From NCBI GenBank assembly GCA_026874595.1, contig CM049307.1:76856643-76920642 (forward strand): a stretch of DNA of 64,000 nucleotides, given 5' to 3'. Position numbers and translations under genes: made by a program. Source of the stretch: Sipunculus nudus (taxonomy: Eukaryota > Annelida > Sipuncula > Golfingiida > Sipunculidae). Every line of letters starts with the position of its first letter. The first letter of the stretch is position 1. Below the pieces are notes generated by a model. The model did no database searches. It worked only from the letters and a program-made list of their open reading frames with translations, and was not told where the DNA came from. Below are positions 11,811 to 23,427 of this stretch, piece after piece.

Positions 11811-12103
11811 TAAAAAGATGTCTCATATTTAAAGGTAACATACAACTCATTCATATTTACAAGTAGGAAGCGTTTCTTTTTAAGTTCTATATGTCCATCC
11901 TTCCAAACATGAACATATTCTTTCCTCCTCGGGCGCACACGGCTGATATCTTCTATTTGGAAGAACTTCATCATAGCGTATTTTACCTCTTCAATTAATT
12001 TGCAGCCATACTTGGATTCTGTTTTGGAGGGATTTCCCTTAGACTTTCAAAGAAGTCTGGCTTTTTTTATCAGATATCTGCTTACCTAAATTCTTAGGCA
12101 GTA
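11811..12103 (-). pseudogene. Coding fragment of a multi-copy invertebrate protein
   Basis: On the minus strand a clear coding stretch reads 'GNPSKTESKYGCKLIEEV...FFQIEDISRVRPRRKEYVHVW' and 'KKKRFLLVNMNELYVTFKYE' to a TAA at 11811. An upstream piece, 'LPKNLGKQISDKKSQTSLK', is in another frame, so there is at least one frameshift near 12048. From memory the pattern (basic helix, D-x-S-R, P-G/R-x-K-D/E-x-V, then a basic Q/K-K-R-x-L-L block and a L/M-x-E-L/Y-x-x-F-K end) is that of an uncharacterised protein present in many copies in cnidarian and mollusc genomes. Its function is unknown to me. It is probably a dead repeat-borne gene. Confidence 0.5.
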
Positions 12104-12189
12104 AACCGTATTGTCCGGCTAGCTGGAACGAGAGTCAGAATTCGAATTTTTTTCTTCTACCTCTTTTCATCACAAACCTTCTCTCACCT

Positions 12190-12670
12190 TCTGCTCACCT
12201 GGCAATAAGGAAAGATTTGGGACACAGGATCAAAGGTCAAGGTCACAGAGCCCATCCATTCACAAATTAATACATTGTCGCTAAACAGTTTTGAAAATAC
12301 AGATTGGCTTTAAACTTGATTTATTACGGAATCGCTACTAAAGTAAGGATCATATTTATTTCGGGGTTCAGAGGCCGAAGGTGAAGGTTACAAGATCCAC
12401 ATCTCTAAAACGAACGTAGATGCATTGTAAATCAAACTTTTCATCCCTAACCTCTCATCTTTCACATATGGCTTTACCTCCCGAAATGAAAGGAATCTGC
12501 AGTTTTTGAGATTACCTGCTCAGAGGTCAAAGTCGCTGGACACAAAATCAAAATGCTGTAAGTTCAAGGATAGTTCTCAGACAAGGTCAAGGTCACAGGA
12601 CCCACATTCTGAAAAATCTCTTACAAATATCCTTACAGATCAATTCAACAGGGCGTTGAGGCCAATAGGG
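12190..12670 (+). repeat. Interspersed repeat, 'GGTCAAGGTCACAGGACC' family
   Basis: Several short direct motifs recur: 'AGGTCAAGGTCACAG', 'GACCCACATTCTGAAAAA', and 'TTCA...GGGCGTTGAGGCC'. Related copies are at about 22785-23040 and 29990-30310, sharing the 'acattttgaaaa...aatatccttac...gcgttgag' order with the second. It has no coding capacity. The superfamily is unknown. Confidence 0.6.
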
Positions 12671-12994
12671 TCGGAGGTAAGATGTTATAATGTTAATTAT
12701 GCAAATGTTGTATATTGTGCAATAATTTTTAGTCGTTTGCAAATGCATAGAAGAGGCATAGAACACTAGTATAAGTTGCATGAATATAAAACAAAGTACG
12801 TTATCCGAAGAACATAAATCACAATGAACTTATTTCTGGTATGCAAGAAACTTACCAAGAGTTAGCTGGAGATAAAGTATGTGATAAGTCTCTTACAACC
12901 GTTTAGATTGGGTGCATTTTGCATACTTGATCCCAAACGAGTATGTATGTTCGCTAAAGTGTTCAACCATTACTGGTTAGGGATAGAGAACAAG

Positions 12995-13860
12995 AATAAA
13001 ACAAGTGGCCCATGGGCCATGAAGCTCAACTATTTTTGACTGGGTGCTCATATTTTAGTAATGTTATATATTGTTTGTGAGAATAGCCTATGGCTAAAGT
13101 TACAGTGTTGAAAAAAAGGGACAGAAAAATAAAAATTTCAGGATTCATATGAGACCTGCACAGGACCCCCTGGATTTCACAATAAAGGGTTCCAAGGAAA
13201 AATGGATACAATTTGTACCCTGTCTGTCTAGGTGCTCAAAATTATTTTTCTGGTCCATAGCTGGCAGAATATAGGTCACCCTGATCCAAATTCAGGTTTC
13301 CAAGGAGAATTGGCATGAATGTCATGTTAGAAGAGTCTAGGGCTTATTGATACAATTTATGCCCCGCCTGATTGTCTGGGTGCTAAAATCAATTGTTCAA
13401 AGTTACTCAGTATAGGTCACCATGACCCAATTTCAGGTTTCCAAGTACACTTGACATGGACCTCCCTTATTTTTTTTTAAAAGATTTTAGGCCTCATGGA
13501 TACAATTTGTGCCCTGTTTGGGTGCTTATATGACTTCTTTTTTCTCAAAGGCCGCAAAATTTATTTTTCAGAAGATTCTAGGCCTAATAAACAGTGTGTG
13601 CCCTGACTGACTTCCTGGTTGATCAAAATCCTGTTTTCGGCCTGTAGGTCACAACAAGAAGGTCACCATGTCCTTATTTCAGGTTTCATAGGAGTTTGGC
13701 CAAGGACCTCCCAGGATGTTGCATTAGAAGATTCTAGCCCTAACAGATACGATTTGTGCGAATCAGGCATTCAGGGTGCTCAAAATCTAGTTAATGGTCT
13801 CGTAGGTCACAAGATGTAGGTCACCATGATCTAATTTCAGGTTTCCAAAGAGATATCTAA
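12995..13860 (+). repeat. Modular repeat array, ~120-250-bp units
   Basis: Begins with 'ACAAGTGGCCCATGGGCCAT' and continues as diverged units, each containing versions of 'GGTGCTCAAAAT', 'TATAGGTCACCATGA', 'TTTCAGGTTTCCAAGG' and 'AGAAGATTCTAGGCC'. A second array of the same family is at 62990-63870. The head motif is the complement of the tail of the 5296-6852 element, so the two families share an end. No protein is encoded; the ORF at 13619-13819 is a by-product. Confidence 0.7.
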
Positions 13861-14499
13861 ATATAAGACAATTATAGGCGTTTTCACAGCACATAGTTTT
13901 CACCGCACAATTGTGATTTACTTGACTACTTAACTAACAATACGCATCATTTTTCCGAGCAACATCTAATAGATCAAAAATGATTTAGATGATAGTACTT
14001 GTATGACTCCAACAGTAACATTCAGTTCTACAAAAGATCTGAATAAAATCAATGAAAGCAAGTTCATATAACGATTAGAATATGGGTAGCCGGTAAGCAA
14101 CTACGCAAATCGGCCAAAACAGAGTTGAACGGGTGAAGTGAGTTTGGTACAAATACTTTGAAGAAGTCTAATTTTTTTTCTTTACATTTTTTATATATTT
14201 GAGTAGAAACAGACACAATAAACCAAAGGTTTGTTTATTTCCACTGTAAAATATGAAAACATATTTAAGGTGTGCAAAGTAATTTTGTATAAATTAAATC
14301 CATCTAACCAATCAAAACTTTTTTTTTTTAATATTTCATGAATTATGGTTTGAATTATTGCAAAAACGTATTCAAATAAATTTTTCATACCAATCAACAA
14401 ACATTTCATATATATTAATAATAAGCGTGTCTTATATATGTGCTATAAATTTCTTGATATGTAAACCTTTCGATCCGCAAACTATTTTAATTATTTTGC
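13861..14499. other. No gene seen
   Basis: AT-rich sequence without recognisable repeats, splice-bounded frames or terminal repeats. Confidence 0.4.
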
Positions 14500-14700
14500 G
14501 GGCTGGACTGCGAGCCGAAAACTAAAAAAAGCGGAGCGGGGCGGATGCGGGCTGAAAGAAAATTTCGCGGGGCGGGCGCGGACTGAAAGAATCATAGTAA
14601 CTGCGGGGTGGGCGGGCTGAATTTATTTCTTTGATTGCGGGGCGGGCAGACAGGACATGATGCGGGGCGGGTGCGGGTTCAGTTTTTCAGCCCGCGCAGG
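14500..14700 (+). repeat. GC-rich degenerate array of GCGGGGCGGG
   Basis: The motif 'GCGGGGCGGGTGCGGG' and variants recur about six times, separated by 'CTGAAAGAA' or 'CTGAATTTA'-like spacers. It stands out sharply from its AT-rich surroundings. It abuts the left arm of the inverted array that follows and could be that element's terminal module. Confidence 0.65.
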
Positions 14701-15255
14701 GCCTTAATATATACACATGCAAAATTTCAGGAGGATACGTCAAACCAGTCCGGAGATATGTCTGGATGCCTGCAGCCTGAACTTCAATGTAGGTGGTTCA
14801 ACCTGTCAAAGAATCTAGAAAGCTATCCAGGATGTATAAACATGCAAAATTTCTGGTGGATAAGTCCAACCACTGCACAGTTATGAGTGATTTTATCCCA
14901 AGGCAGATGAACAGATGGACGCTGTGCAAAAATGGTTGCAGGTGGCGCCTCCATATTTTTTTTTTGTTATGAAGCTATCCAGCGGCTACATATGTGCCAA
15001 ATTTTTATCTTGATTGGTCAAACGAGTCCCAAGATATGTGGGTTAATGTGTCAAAACAGACGCACAGACGAGAGGGGAAAGGTCAGAGGTCAACGCACCA
15101 GTCAACATGTGCCCGATAACGATGTAAAGTTTCGGAAAAATCTGTCAATGTCTCAGAGTTCTATTCCGGAAACGAACGCGGCGGAGGCGGCGGCGGAACC
15201 CAGTCAAAAACATAGTATCCGCAAAACTCTGTTTGTGGATACAAATATTATTCAG
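14700..15255 (+). repeat. Left arm of a large inverted repeat array
   Basis: Contains 'CATGCAAAATTTCAGGAGGA', 'CAAACCAGTCCGGAGATA', 'CTATCCAGGATGTATAAAC', 'GAGTGATTTTATCCCA', then 'AAAGGTCAGAGGTCAACG' and a CGGCGGAGGCGG stretch near 15178. All of these reappear inverted in 16650-17960. The arm holds about two copies of a ~270-bp unit plus a unique inner segment ending with 'TATCCGCAAAACTCTGTTT'. Confidence 0.7.
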
Positions 15256-16649
15256 AAATTTCAAATGTATCAGAATCGTTGCAAAGATATAAATATCTAC
15301 TTTACGGCCTAATTTATGGATAACACAGGAATTGATAGAAGACAATTTTTCAAAGGAAAATATGATGGTATCCATGCAAATTTCACAGGACCTGAGACGG
15401 GACTTTCAATAATATGTGTTCAATAATGAAATAATCCTGCAAAGTTCTTGTTCTATACACAAGGCCTTGCATACAGGCCTACTACCTATAACATAGCCTG
15501 TTTAGAAGCATTATATTTTTCGCTGCTTCGGGAGCGTAGCAACTGTATAATTAACATTTTTTCAAAGGGTGTTGCATAATGGTTTTAATGATGTTCGCCT
15601 TCTTCTCTAAATAATTTACAAAATCACGGCTGTAATCTTGAAATTAATAAGCAGTGTGTATCTGTTCGTAAACAATTTTTTTTTTAGAAACAGACACACA
15701 TTCAAAATGATAGTAACAGCAGTGATCATTTTAGAATAACAGTTAATGTGTGGTAACGTTAACATATCACCACTGTGTCACAAGTATGCTTTTAAGGAGT
15801 GAGAACTTCGGACCAGGATCGAGATTAATGCTTACGTTACTGTTATTCACGCAACCCTTTTTGAACTTTAAACAATAACATCTATTCTCAAGGATTAACT
15901 TGCCAACGCTGACAAGAGCGTCAAGATATAGTCAAGATTTATTGTACAATAAAAGCAAAAACATAAAACTCACCTCGGGTACAATCAACACTATTTATGA
16001 GATGTTAGGTATAAAATGGTTAGGTATAGGATAAGATGTATTGATATATACAAACTTCAAGAGCTATTATCTCAGTCATAAATCAGAAAAATGTTGACAT
16101 GGGAGATATGGTTACCACAGTGTTATCCACTTATTTTACGTTTTTTTTATAAGTATTTGTAAAGGTTACATAGGTGTGTTAGCGGATCTACAAATCCGTC
16201 CGCGCCCGGTATTGACCTATTAATATAAAATGCACGTAAGTCCGGTGATCTTCATGGAGTACTTACACAAAATACAAAACGTCGCAAAACAAATATTTTA
16301 CTTTTGCTGTAAGAAGCCAAAGCTGTCGATGAGACCTTACCTTGGCGAATGAAGCTGTGGACTGCAGTGCACACTACGAGTTACAGTTGAGCCGTCTTAT
16401 TTCTGCAGTTAAGGTGATTGTTTTAGGTATGGGGACCTAAAGCTCGATTCGAATGTAGCAATATTACCGTTGGAAAAGGAATACTAACATATATTTACTC
16501 TAGCAGTCCATAGATGCGGATGAGGTAACACGGACACCTGTGATTTCATTAACATGTACGTGTATGAAGTGCGTATGTAGCAAAATCGAGGGGGGGGGGG
16601 CGATCGAAACGTGCTCCTATTGCACAGTTAGCAAACCTATATGAGCACA
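15256..16649. other. Spacer between the inverted arms; no gene found
   Basis: About 1.4 kb with no protein family, splice-bounded frame or transposase motif that I can see. If the arms are the ends of one element, this is its interior. It ends with a G run near 16589-16598. Confidence 0.4.
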
Positions 16650-17960
16650 TTGTCTCACACAAAATTGTAAATGTATCCGCTAAAACAGATTTTTGCGGTT
16701 ACTATGCCGCCGCCGCATAGGTTTCCGTAGAACTCCTCCGTAACCACTGGGCAGAATTTTTTTTTTATTCGGAATTATGATCGTTTCACATGTGAACTGC
16801 TGCACCCTCATTTTTGGTTAACCTCTGACCTTTCACTTCAGTCCAGCGTCCTTTTGTGCGTCTGTTTCAACTCATAAACCCACTTATCTTGGAACTCGTT
16901 TGACCGATCAGGGAAAAAAATTGCATAAATGTATTGGATAGCTTTATAACTTTAAAACATACATAAGAAATTGGGGCGCCACAAGCAACCAATTTTTGCA
17001 CAGTGTCCATCTGTTCATCTGCCTTGGGATAAAATCACTCATATTTCTGCAGTGAATTAACTTTGTGTAGGCCTATTCATCCTGGATAGCTTTCTGGATT
17101 TTATGATAGGTGGCACCACCTACATTCACGTTCAGTCAGCAGCATCCAGGCTTTTATCTCAGGACTGGTTTGACGTATCCTCCTGAAATTTTGCTTGCAT
17201 ATAGATCTCACATAGCTCTTTATCATACACAAAACCATTTTTGCACAGTGTCCGTCTGTTTTTCTGCCGTGGTACAAAATCACTTATATCTCGGCAGTGG
17301 TTTGTCTTATCTGCCTAAAAGTTTGCATGTATATAAACCTTTGATAACTTTCTCGATTTTGTGGCAGGTGGTACCACCTACTTTCACGTTCAAGCTGCAG
17401 ACATCCAGGCTTTTATCTCCGGACTGGTTTGACGTATCATCCTGAAATTTTGCATGTGTATAGATCTCACATAGGTCTTAATCATACGCAAACTAATGGC
17501 GCCACCTGCAACCATTTATGTACAGCTTTGGTCTGTTTGTCTGCCGAGGGATAAAATCACTCATCTCTCGGCAGTGGTTAGACTTATCTGCCTAAACGTT
17601 TGCCTGTATAAACATCTTGGATAGCTTTCTATATTTTGCCGACATACTTTCACATTTAAGCTGCAGACATCCAAGCTTATATCTCCGGACTGGTTTGGCG
17701 TATTCTCCTGAAATAGGGCATGTGCATAGATCTCACATAGCTCTTTATCATACGCAAAACTGGTGGCGCCACCAGCAACCATTTTTGCACAGGGTCCGTC
17801 TGTTTTTTCTGCCGTGGGATAAAATCACTCATATCTCGGCAGTGGTTTGACTTATCTGCACTAAATTTTGCAGTTGTATACAACTTGGATATCTTTGTGG
17901 ATTCTGTGGCAGGTGGCGCTACCTAAATACACATTTCGGCTGCAGACGTCCATGCTAATA
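16650..17960 (-). repeat. Right arm of the inverted array, ~270-bp tandem units
   Basis: The phrase 'GATAAAATCACTCATAT' or a close variant recurs near 17029, 17273, 17549 and 17818, giving units of about 245-276 bp. Each unit also has 'GACTGGTTTGACGTAT', 'TTTTGCACAGTGTCCGTCTG' and a GGTGGCGCCACC-like palindrome. Read in reverse it matches 14700-15255, including the inner GCGGCGGCGG segment near 16707-16720. All open frames here (17101-17883) are repeat artefacts. Confidence 0.7.
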
Positions 17961-18260
17961 TGCAACACACCTCTCTATTTCCCCTTGCCACTCAATCCTT
18001 GCCTCACTTGACCCGTCCCACTCTGTTTCGGCGGATACACGTAGTCGCTTGTCGACTTCCCGTATTCTAGTTTAATACGGAGCCATGCAAACGTTTTACA
18101 GAAATGTTTCAGGTGTTACAAGGAATCAACAGGCATTGTCTCGCAGTAGATTTTAAATTGAAATTCTAGTGAAAAGCTTGTGTTAAGGAACACGGATACT
18201 TGTGTGATGTAACATAAATGGAATGAGTTGTTATTTCAGTTGTTGAAGAGGTAAACCTAT

Positions 18261-20004
18261 ATGGCGACAGATCTGATAACCAGCTGGCATTCTTTCCTCG
18301 ACCGGCAGATGTTACGGACAGAGTTACCATGGGACAGGGCAGCCAAAGTACTTAATGTCTGGGTCAACGCTGTTATATCGGCATTTGTCATCGGTGCAGG
18401 TTTCTTTGGTAAGATACTTTCGTATTTTCAATTAAAAGGGGCGTATCACCTGTAAAGCATTTCGAATTAATACGAACACAATATTTGTATCTGCCAAAAT
18501 ATTGCTGTCAAACAGGACATGCCCTAACTGACTTGCCCAGAAAAATGTAACACATTTAACCCCCCCAAAAAAGCATTTGTACCTGCCAAAATATTACCCT
18601 GAAGCAGTTTGCTTACTCCTGTACACTCCTGTACTGCTTACCCCAGGCTAAACACCGATCAATCAGGAGTTGCCCTGACTTGACCCGATAATGTAATACA
18701 TGTTCCCGCCAGCTGAAACACCGTGTGATGCGGCAAAATAATCAGACCTCCGGCCCCCGGCCTTGTTTTGGTAGACAGAACCTGGTGGACACTGATAACT
18801 AACACGCAGGGCCATAACAAAGTGTTAAACAGCCATATGCGAGATACTGAGACTGTGTGCTGAGATGGTTATGCCGGAAAACTTTTGTTTAAAGCAAGCT
18901 GAACTGATAATCTAAAAATGCATAATATTCTTCCTGGTTTTATTGTATTTGCCAATATTCGTTCTAAAACAATGTGCCTTCTACTTGACAAATATTATAA
19001 TACATATGGTATTGCAAAATGTTAAATTAAATTTAATGAAGGGATCACATGTTACCTGTTTTGTCTAATATACAGGGTCTGTTGTATCTTGCCGAACCAA
19101 AATTGATGACAAGGGAGAAGAGGAGGCATTCGTAGACAAGTTTTGTGGAGCAAACATGTCCTCATATTCTAATACGACGGACACATTTACGCCACTTCCG
19201 CATAAGATATTCCCAGTTCTGTACTTTAGTCAGGCTATTTTTTTTCTCATCCCGTATCTTGTTTGGGAAGTTTTGGCTGTACCTGAATTATTAACTTTCT
19301 TGAAATCCATTATAACTTACTGTAAGGAAATGGGAAGTGTACTGAACAAATTACCAAGGGAAGCCGAACACAAACATCGCGACAATTACCTACAACAGGC
19401 CGAAGTATTTTCCAGCCATATAGCTGATCTATATTCCTACTGGCTGAATGAGAGAGCCGCTCGGCTGAGTTTTGTGTACATTATACGCCAGCTACTAGTT
19501 TGGGTAATCTGTTTAGCTTTTGTGGTATTGCAAGTGGTCATTGCACCAATTACTTCACTTTCAGTTTTTGAATTCCAGTGTCTCGTGGATGAAGGCAGAG
19601 TATATCGGTGTGTCATTACTAACACGTTTCTTCTGAGTGTGGTGTGGTATGTGAATATCATTTTCCTAGGGCTGACCTCTATTGTCAGTACCGGGTATAC
19701 CATATATCATTTAACGGAAATTGAAGTGACTGATTCATTTTTATATAAAAATCTTCCTAATATATCGAAAATGACCGACATTAAAAAACGTAGAGGAGGT
19801 AGATTGCTTTCCAGATTTCTCTACCACAATGAGTCATTTATTGAGGATTTTCCTTATATAGAAGCGAATAACAGAGGGAAAACGCGCCCAAATGATGTAA
19901 CATTTTCAAGATTTAGATCAAACCAGGCCAACCCTTTGAAAAGGATAAGGGAGGATGATTTGTTAGGAACTCCCGCAGACATTTCAACCAGGCCTTTTTT
20001 ATGA
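18261..20004 (+). CDS. Pannexin/innexin-family channel protein, two exons
   Basis: Predicted large-pore membrane channel subunit (innexin/pannexin superfamily) at the plasma membrane. Exon 1 is 18261-18408 (donor G|GTAAGA), exon 2 is 19076-20004 (acceptor TATACAG); both fit phase 1 and give 358 residues. Four membrane segments are visible at about residues 33-53, 96-113, 184-206 and 234-256. Each extracellular loop has the family's two cysteines: C55 and C73 in loop 1, C218 and C228 in loop 2. 'EAFVDKFC' and 'LPHKIFPVLYFSQA' closely follow the pannexin pattern A-F-V-D-x-Y-C and L-H-K-F-F-P. After the fourth segment comes a 'YKNLP' block as in pannexins. N82-T-T is a possible glycosylation site in loop 1. 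The classical Tyr-Cys-Trp of innexins is F-C-G here, so it is a divergent member. LRRC8 proteins share the fold, but no leucine-rich repeats follow. Confidence 0.82.
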
Positions 20005-20240
20005 AAATTCCTTGGATGACGAATTAAGGAAGGAGAGGTGTCGATGCCTTACAAACAGGACAGATAAGGGATTTTAATATAAGAAGAACGGCCCGTTTGC
20101 GCAGTCTGCAGGACTTACGAATAGTGAGTATCCTTCGCGAAGTAATTACGAAGACAAAACATTAAAAAGGAATTCTGTAAACCCGATCACTGAGGAAAGC
20201 AAAATACAGAAATGTGCTGAGAAAGGATTCTTAGAGTAAT
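20005..20240 (+). other. Coding-like sequence after the channel gene's stop
   Basis: The channel frame stops at 20002-20004, right after a run of six T. Beyond it two other frames stay open with protein-like composition. One starts 'YENSLDDELRKER' directly after the T run; another reads 'GQIRDFNIRRTARLRSLQ', then 'ILREVITKTKH'; the third carries 'SNYEDKTLKRNSVNP' to a TAA at 20237-20239. One explanation is a longer C-terminal tail lost through small indels, or sequence errors in the T run. The other is plain 3' UTR. Confidence 0.35.
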
Positions 20241-20524
20241 TTTTGAATTAATGAAGGACGGATGCACCATTGCAGGGAAATAATGCCGGTGACTATTCTA
20301 GATAATAGTCAAGTGTAACTCAAACACAGTCTTCAAATATAAGACAATGGGGGTATATACATGAAGAAAATATTGTTTAGCAGATGAAAAATTAAAAAGA
20401 AAATTGGTGCCAGTTAATCACATATCTGATTCCTATACAAAACTTATTTATAAGTTTATATACTTTCATGTCGAACATACGATAATTTTTTTTTTCACTT
20501 ATAATAATATAATCTAAAAAATGC

Positions 20525-20546
20525 GTGGGCGACAACTCTCGCCCAC
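20525..20546. other. Perfect 8-bp hairpin
   Basis: GTGGGCGA at 20525-20532 and TCGCCCAC at 20539-20546 can pair around a 6-base loop. It lies in otherwise AT-rich sequence 3' of the channel gene. Role unknown. Confidence 0.5.
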
Positions 20547-20549
20547 TTG

Positions 20550-21049
20550 TTGGAATAAGAGTTCAGGTTTGTCTCGATGGTAGCAACAAAGGGATCTACT
20601 ATTCTAACTCTATAAAATTTAATGCTGCCTGCCTCAAGTTTTTTTATTGTTATAAGAGCTTTACATTGGACTGTTATTCTCTGAGAGTATACATTTCGCT
20701 GTGGCGGTGATGGTATCCAGGTACTGTGCACTTTGTTTATTAGGCTGTGTGATTATATTGATTTGATGTTATACTGTTATTGTAATGTGTAATTGTATTG
20801 ATTTAGAGTATTGTAATGTTAGGGTTGTTTTAAGAAAAAAATTTAGTTATTTGTTAACAAAAAACCACTGACTTCTTTATTCATTCCCCTAGACATTTCA
20901 CGGTGCCTAGTGTTACAGAATCTGATTTTTTTATCAAAATTTGTGTTCATCACGCATCCGTGATCTGCTTATATTAGGTTCGTAACAACTCATTGCTATT
21001 CTAAGTATATCTTGTTCCATCATTCACCACTAAGGTGACGTTAATTATG
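20550..21049. other. No gene seen
   Basis: AT-rich sequence downstream of the channel gene, probably 3' UTR and spacer. Open frames at 20495-20731 are not supported. Confidence 0.4.
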
Positions 21050-21253
21050 CTTTTTAGCTCAGCTTACTGTATGTTATCTTCCCTATAGCGATCACCCTTT
21101 GTCCGTCGTCTGTCTGTCTGTCCGGCTTCCTGGCCGTTAACGGGGCACAGATTGTAACTGTTGGACCTAGACACTTTCAACTGAAAACCCTTAGATGTCC
21201 ATAAAAAATCTCCTTGGAATGCTGAAATATATATATATATATATATATATATA
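21050..21253 (+). repeat. Single-unit relative of the 5.3-kb modular element, ending in (AT)n
   Basis: Carries the head sequence 'CGATCACCCTTTGTCCGTCG', 'GGGGCACAGATTGTAACTG' and 'AAAAAATCTCCTTGGAA', matching the first unit at 5330-5480. It stops abruptly in an AT microsatellite at about 21226-21253, which may mark the truncation point. Confidence 0.7.
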
Positions 21254-22449
21254 AAGATGTCGGTGTTATTGTGCGCAGGGGTGTTACATGTGTTGTTGAC
21301 ACTTGATTCGTGTGGCGCGGGCATGGGTTGTTTGTGGAGCAACCTCGCCTGGCCGGCTGCTGGCTCGGTGTAATCCGCATTGTTTGAACTCAGATGTGTA
21401 AAGACACAGCGTTCGTGCTAATCTGGAATTTTCTGAATAAACAAAACCGTGCAAGATACTCACCAAGTCGCGACCGAGGTAGTGCCAATACTGGCCACTC
21501 TTATTCCCCAGATGTCAATCAGTAGACACATGGCATAAATGGGGGATTATCGGATAACCTTGCTTTCCGAGACCGGGATTTTTGTTCCCTCGACCGTCTT
21601 GAACAATGGTGGTTTTTTTCCCAGAGACCAGGGTCTACAGAGTTGATATAATGTGAGATGACGCTATTTTGCCCATGCGACATGTCAGAGAATATGTTGA
21701 CGCAACGAATGGGTGGCCGTAGCCGAGAAGTTCTCCGTTCGACGCAAGTAGACTTACATGTCCAATATAAATGCCTACCGATTCGGGTATTAGCGGCTTA
21801 GACTAACACAGACCAGTGTTCCTTCACAAAGGGATAATTTTTTGCTGTAGAATTAACGTTTCTTTTGAAGTTCTTACTGTTTTTTTTTCCCAGACACAAA
21901 TTACCCCTCTAGTACATTTATTACAAAAATGTTCGATTATTGCATCCTGTTGAAAAATAATCCGCATATATGTGAACAAATGTCTTCATAATTGGGACTC
22001 GCGATGGAACTATTAAGCCGTTTGTACTTTCCCAGAATTTATTGTTGTTAAAAATTCATTTCTCGAAATAAGAAAAGAACAGTAAACATACCGCTTTGGT
22101 TTGATCCAAGCGACTACATTATTCGTATTGACAAGTTTAGTCATTCAGAAGCTCTACAAGTTAGTATTAATGTCATTCCTTTATAATCACATCAATAACA
22201 ACCAAAGTTTAAATATTCAAGCATGGTGGATATCTAAAACATACATGTACTTTTATCTTGAAGAAAATGTAACATGCATTTTCATTTAAATTCATATAGA
22301 AATTAGAGTCTGCAATTCACCTCAACGTAGTTGTGACTATATAATTATCGGGGAATAAAGTCTAATGATTTAAACCTTCTGATGGCCCGTCGGAAGTTCC
22401 TAGAAAATATATAATGAATGCTGCAATGAAACATTGTCCTCATTGACAG
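21254..22449. other. No confident gene
   Basis: Three overlapping minus-strand frames (21064-21466) run through the AT microsatellite and are artefacts. The rest shows no family or repeat that I recognise. It could be intron upstream of the exon at 22450. Confidence 0.4.
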
Positions 22450-22593
22450 AGTGACCTTGCCAGGGACGAAAAAGATCGAGATACGGCTGACCGAGGACTG
22501 AGGGTGCACGAGTCCAGCCGTGAAATCCTAGCTGACACCAGAGTGCAGCAGATCGTGTGGGCGCTTAATACATCATACAAGCGTATCTCCTAA
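22450..22593 (+). CDS. Possible terminal exon, unknown protein
   Basis: After an acceptor-like CTCATTGACAG an open frame of 47 codons reads 'SDLARDEKDRDTADRGLRVH' then 'ESSREILADTRVQQIVWALN' and ends at TAA 22591-22593. The composition is polar and helix-forming and the start fits phase 0. I do not recognise the protein and found no partner exon; the channel gene upstream already has its own stop. It could be the last exon of an unseen gene or debris of a mobile element. Confidence 0.35.
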   Translation, partial: SDLARDEKDRDTADRGLRVHESSREILADTRVQQIVWALNTSYKRIS

Positions 22594-22784
22594 TTTACTG
22601 TTTCGAGAAGGGCATTTTTGTATTAGTTTTAGCAAGCGATGTTACAAATTTGACATTTATATATCATTTATATATGGATACGCGGGTGCCCAATAGTAAT
22701 CAATCTATCTGTCTGTGTCTCAGATTGTCCAACTGTCCGTCCACAAAAATTCTATTCCGCAAGCTAATTCCAGTTCAGATTGAC

Positions 22785-23040
22785 ATATGGATTTTAAACT
22801 TGACTTTTATATGGCCCACTACTAGAGGAAGAACACTATTGATTTTTGGGCCCTCAGGTCAAAGTCAGATTTACAGGACTCACTTCTTTATTCTTTATAA
22901 AGAATTTGGAGACATATTAAGCCGAACTTGTCATCCCACACGTTGCCCCTACTAATAGGAGAAGGCAATAATTGATTTTGGGGTTAAATGACAAAAGGGT
23001 CACAAGGTCACAGGGGAAATCTGTCCACATTTTTTCCCGG
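22785..23040 (+). repeat. Copy of the 'GGTCA...CAGGAC' interspersed repeat
   Basis: Two similar passages with 'TTTTGGGCCCTCAGGTCAAA' / 'TTTTGGGGTTAAATGAC' and 'GTCACAAGGTCACAGG' relate it to the repeat at 12190-12670. Confidence 0.5.
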
Positions 23041-23243
23041 AAGTAGACTCCAGTTTGAATCATTTATTAGTTTCAAACGTGACATATTTATGGCCGTAAA
23101 AATATTTTAAGTGATGTTGATGGCAATGTGTTACATTTACAACGCCTGAACCATATTCATTAAAGATATTGGACTGGAATTACACTGACTGAAATATCTT
23201 ATAAATAAAGACGGACATGGACAAGTTGCCATACATATTAAAT

Positions 23244-23427
23244 CTAAGCCGGACAGCTAAAATTGTTTGTTAGGTCTTTCTCTAAAAAAAAACAAAAGTA
23301 GCCAGAGACCATGACTTCTGTCAGGATCCTCGTCACAATTTCTTGTGTGTTCATGAAAAGTTCTGGAACATAGGCACCAAAGTAAACAGCCTTGATAGAG
23401 AAATCTATTACTGGTAATCCAGAGAGC
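23244..23427 (-). CDS. Possible exon, unknown protein
   Basis: On the minus strand an acceptor (TTTTTTAAAG) is followed by an open frame with protein-like sequence 'GLPVIDFSIKAVYFGAYVPE', 'LFMNTQEIVTRILTEVMVSG', ending at a TAG (23244-23246). It has 61 codons plus one base, alternating hydrophobic positions and few Lys/Asn-rich biases of random AT-rich frames. I cannot place the family. A minus-strand ORF in another frame over the same bases (23257-23505) looks less protein-like. Confidence 0.35.

Noticed and set aside
21064-21466. Three overlapping minus-strand frames
   Set aside because: They run through the AT microsatellite and the modular repeat, giving Ile-Tyr runs only.
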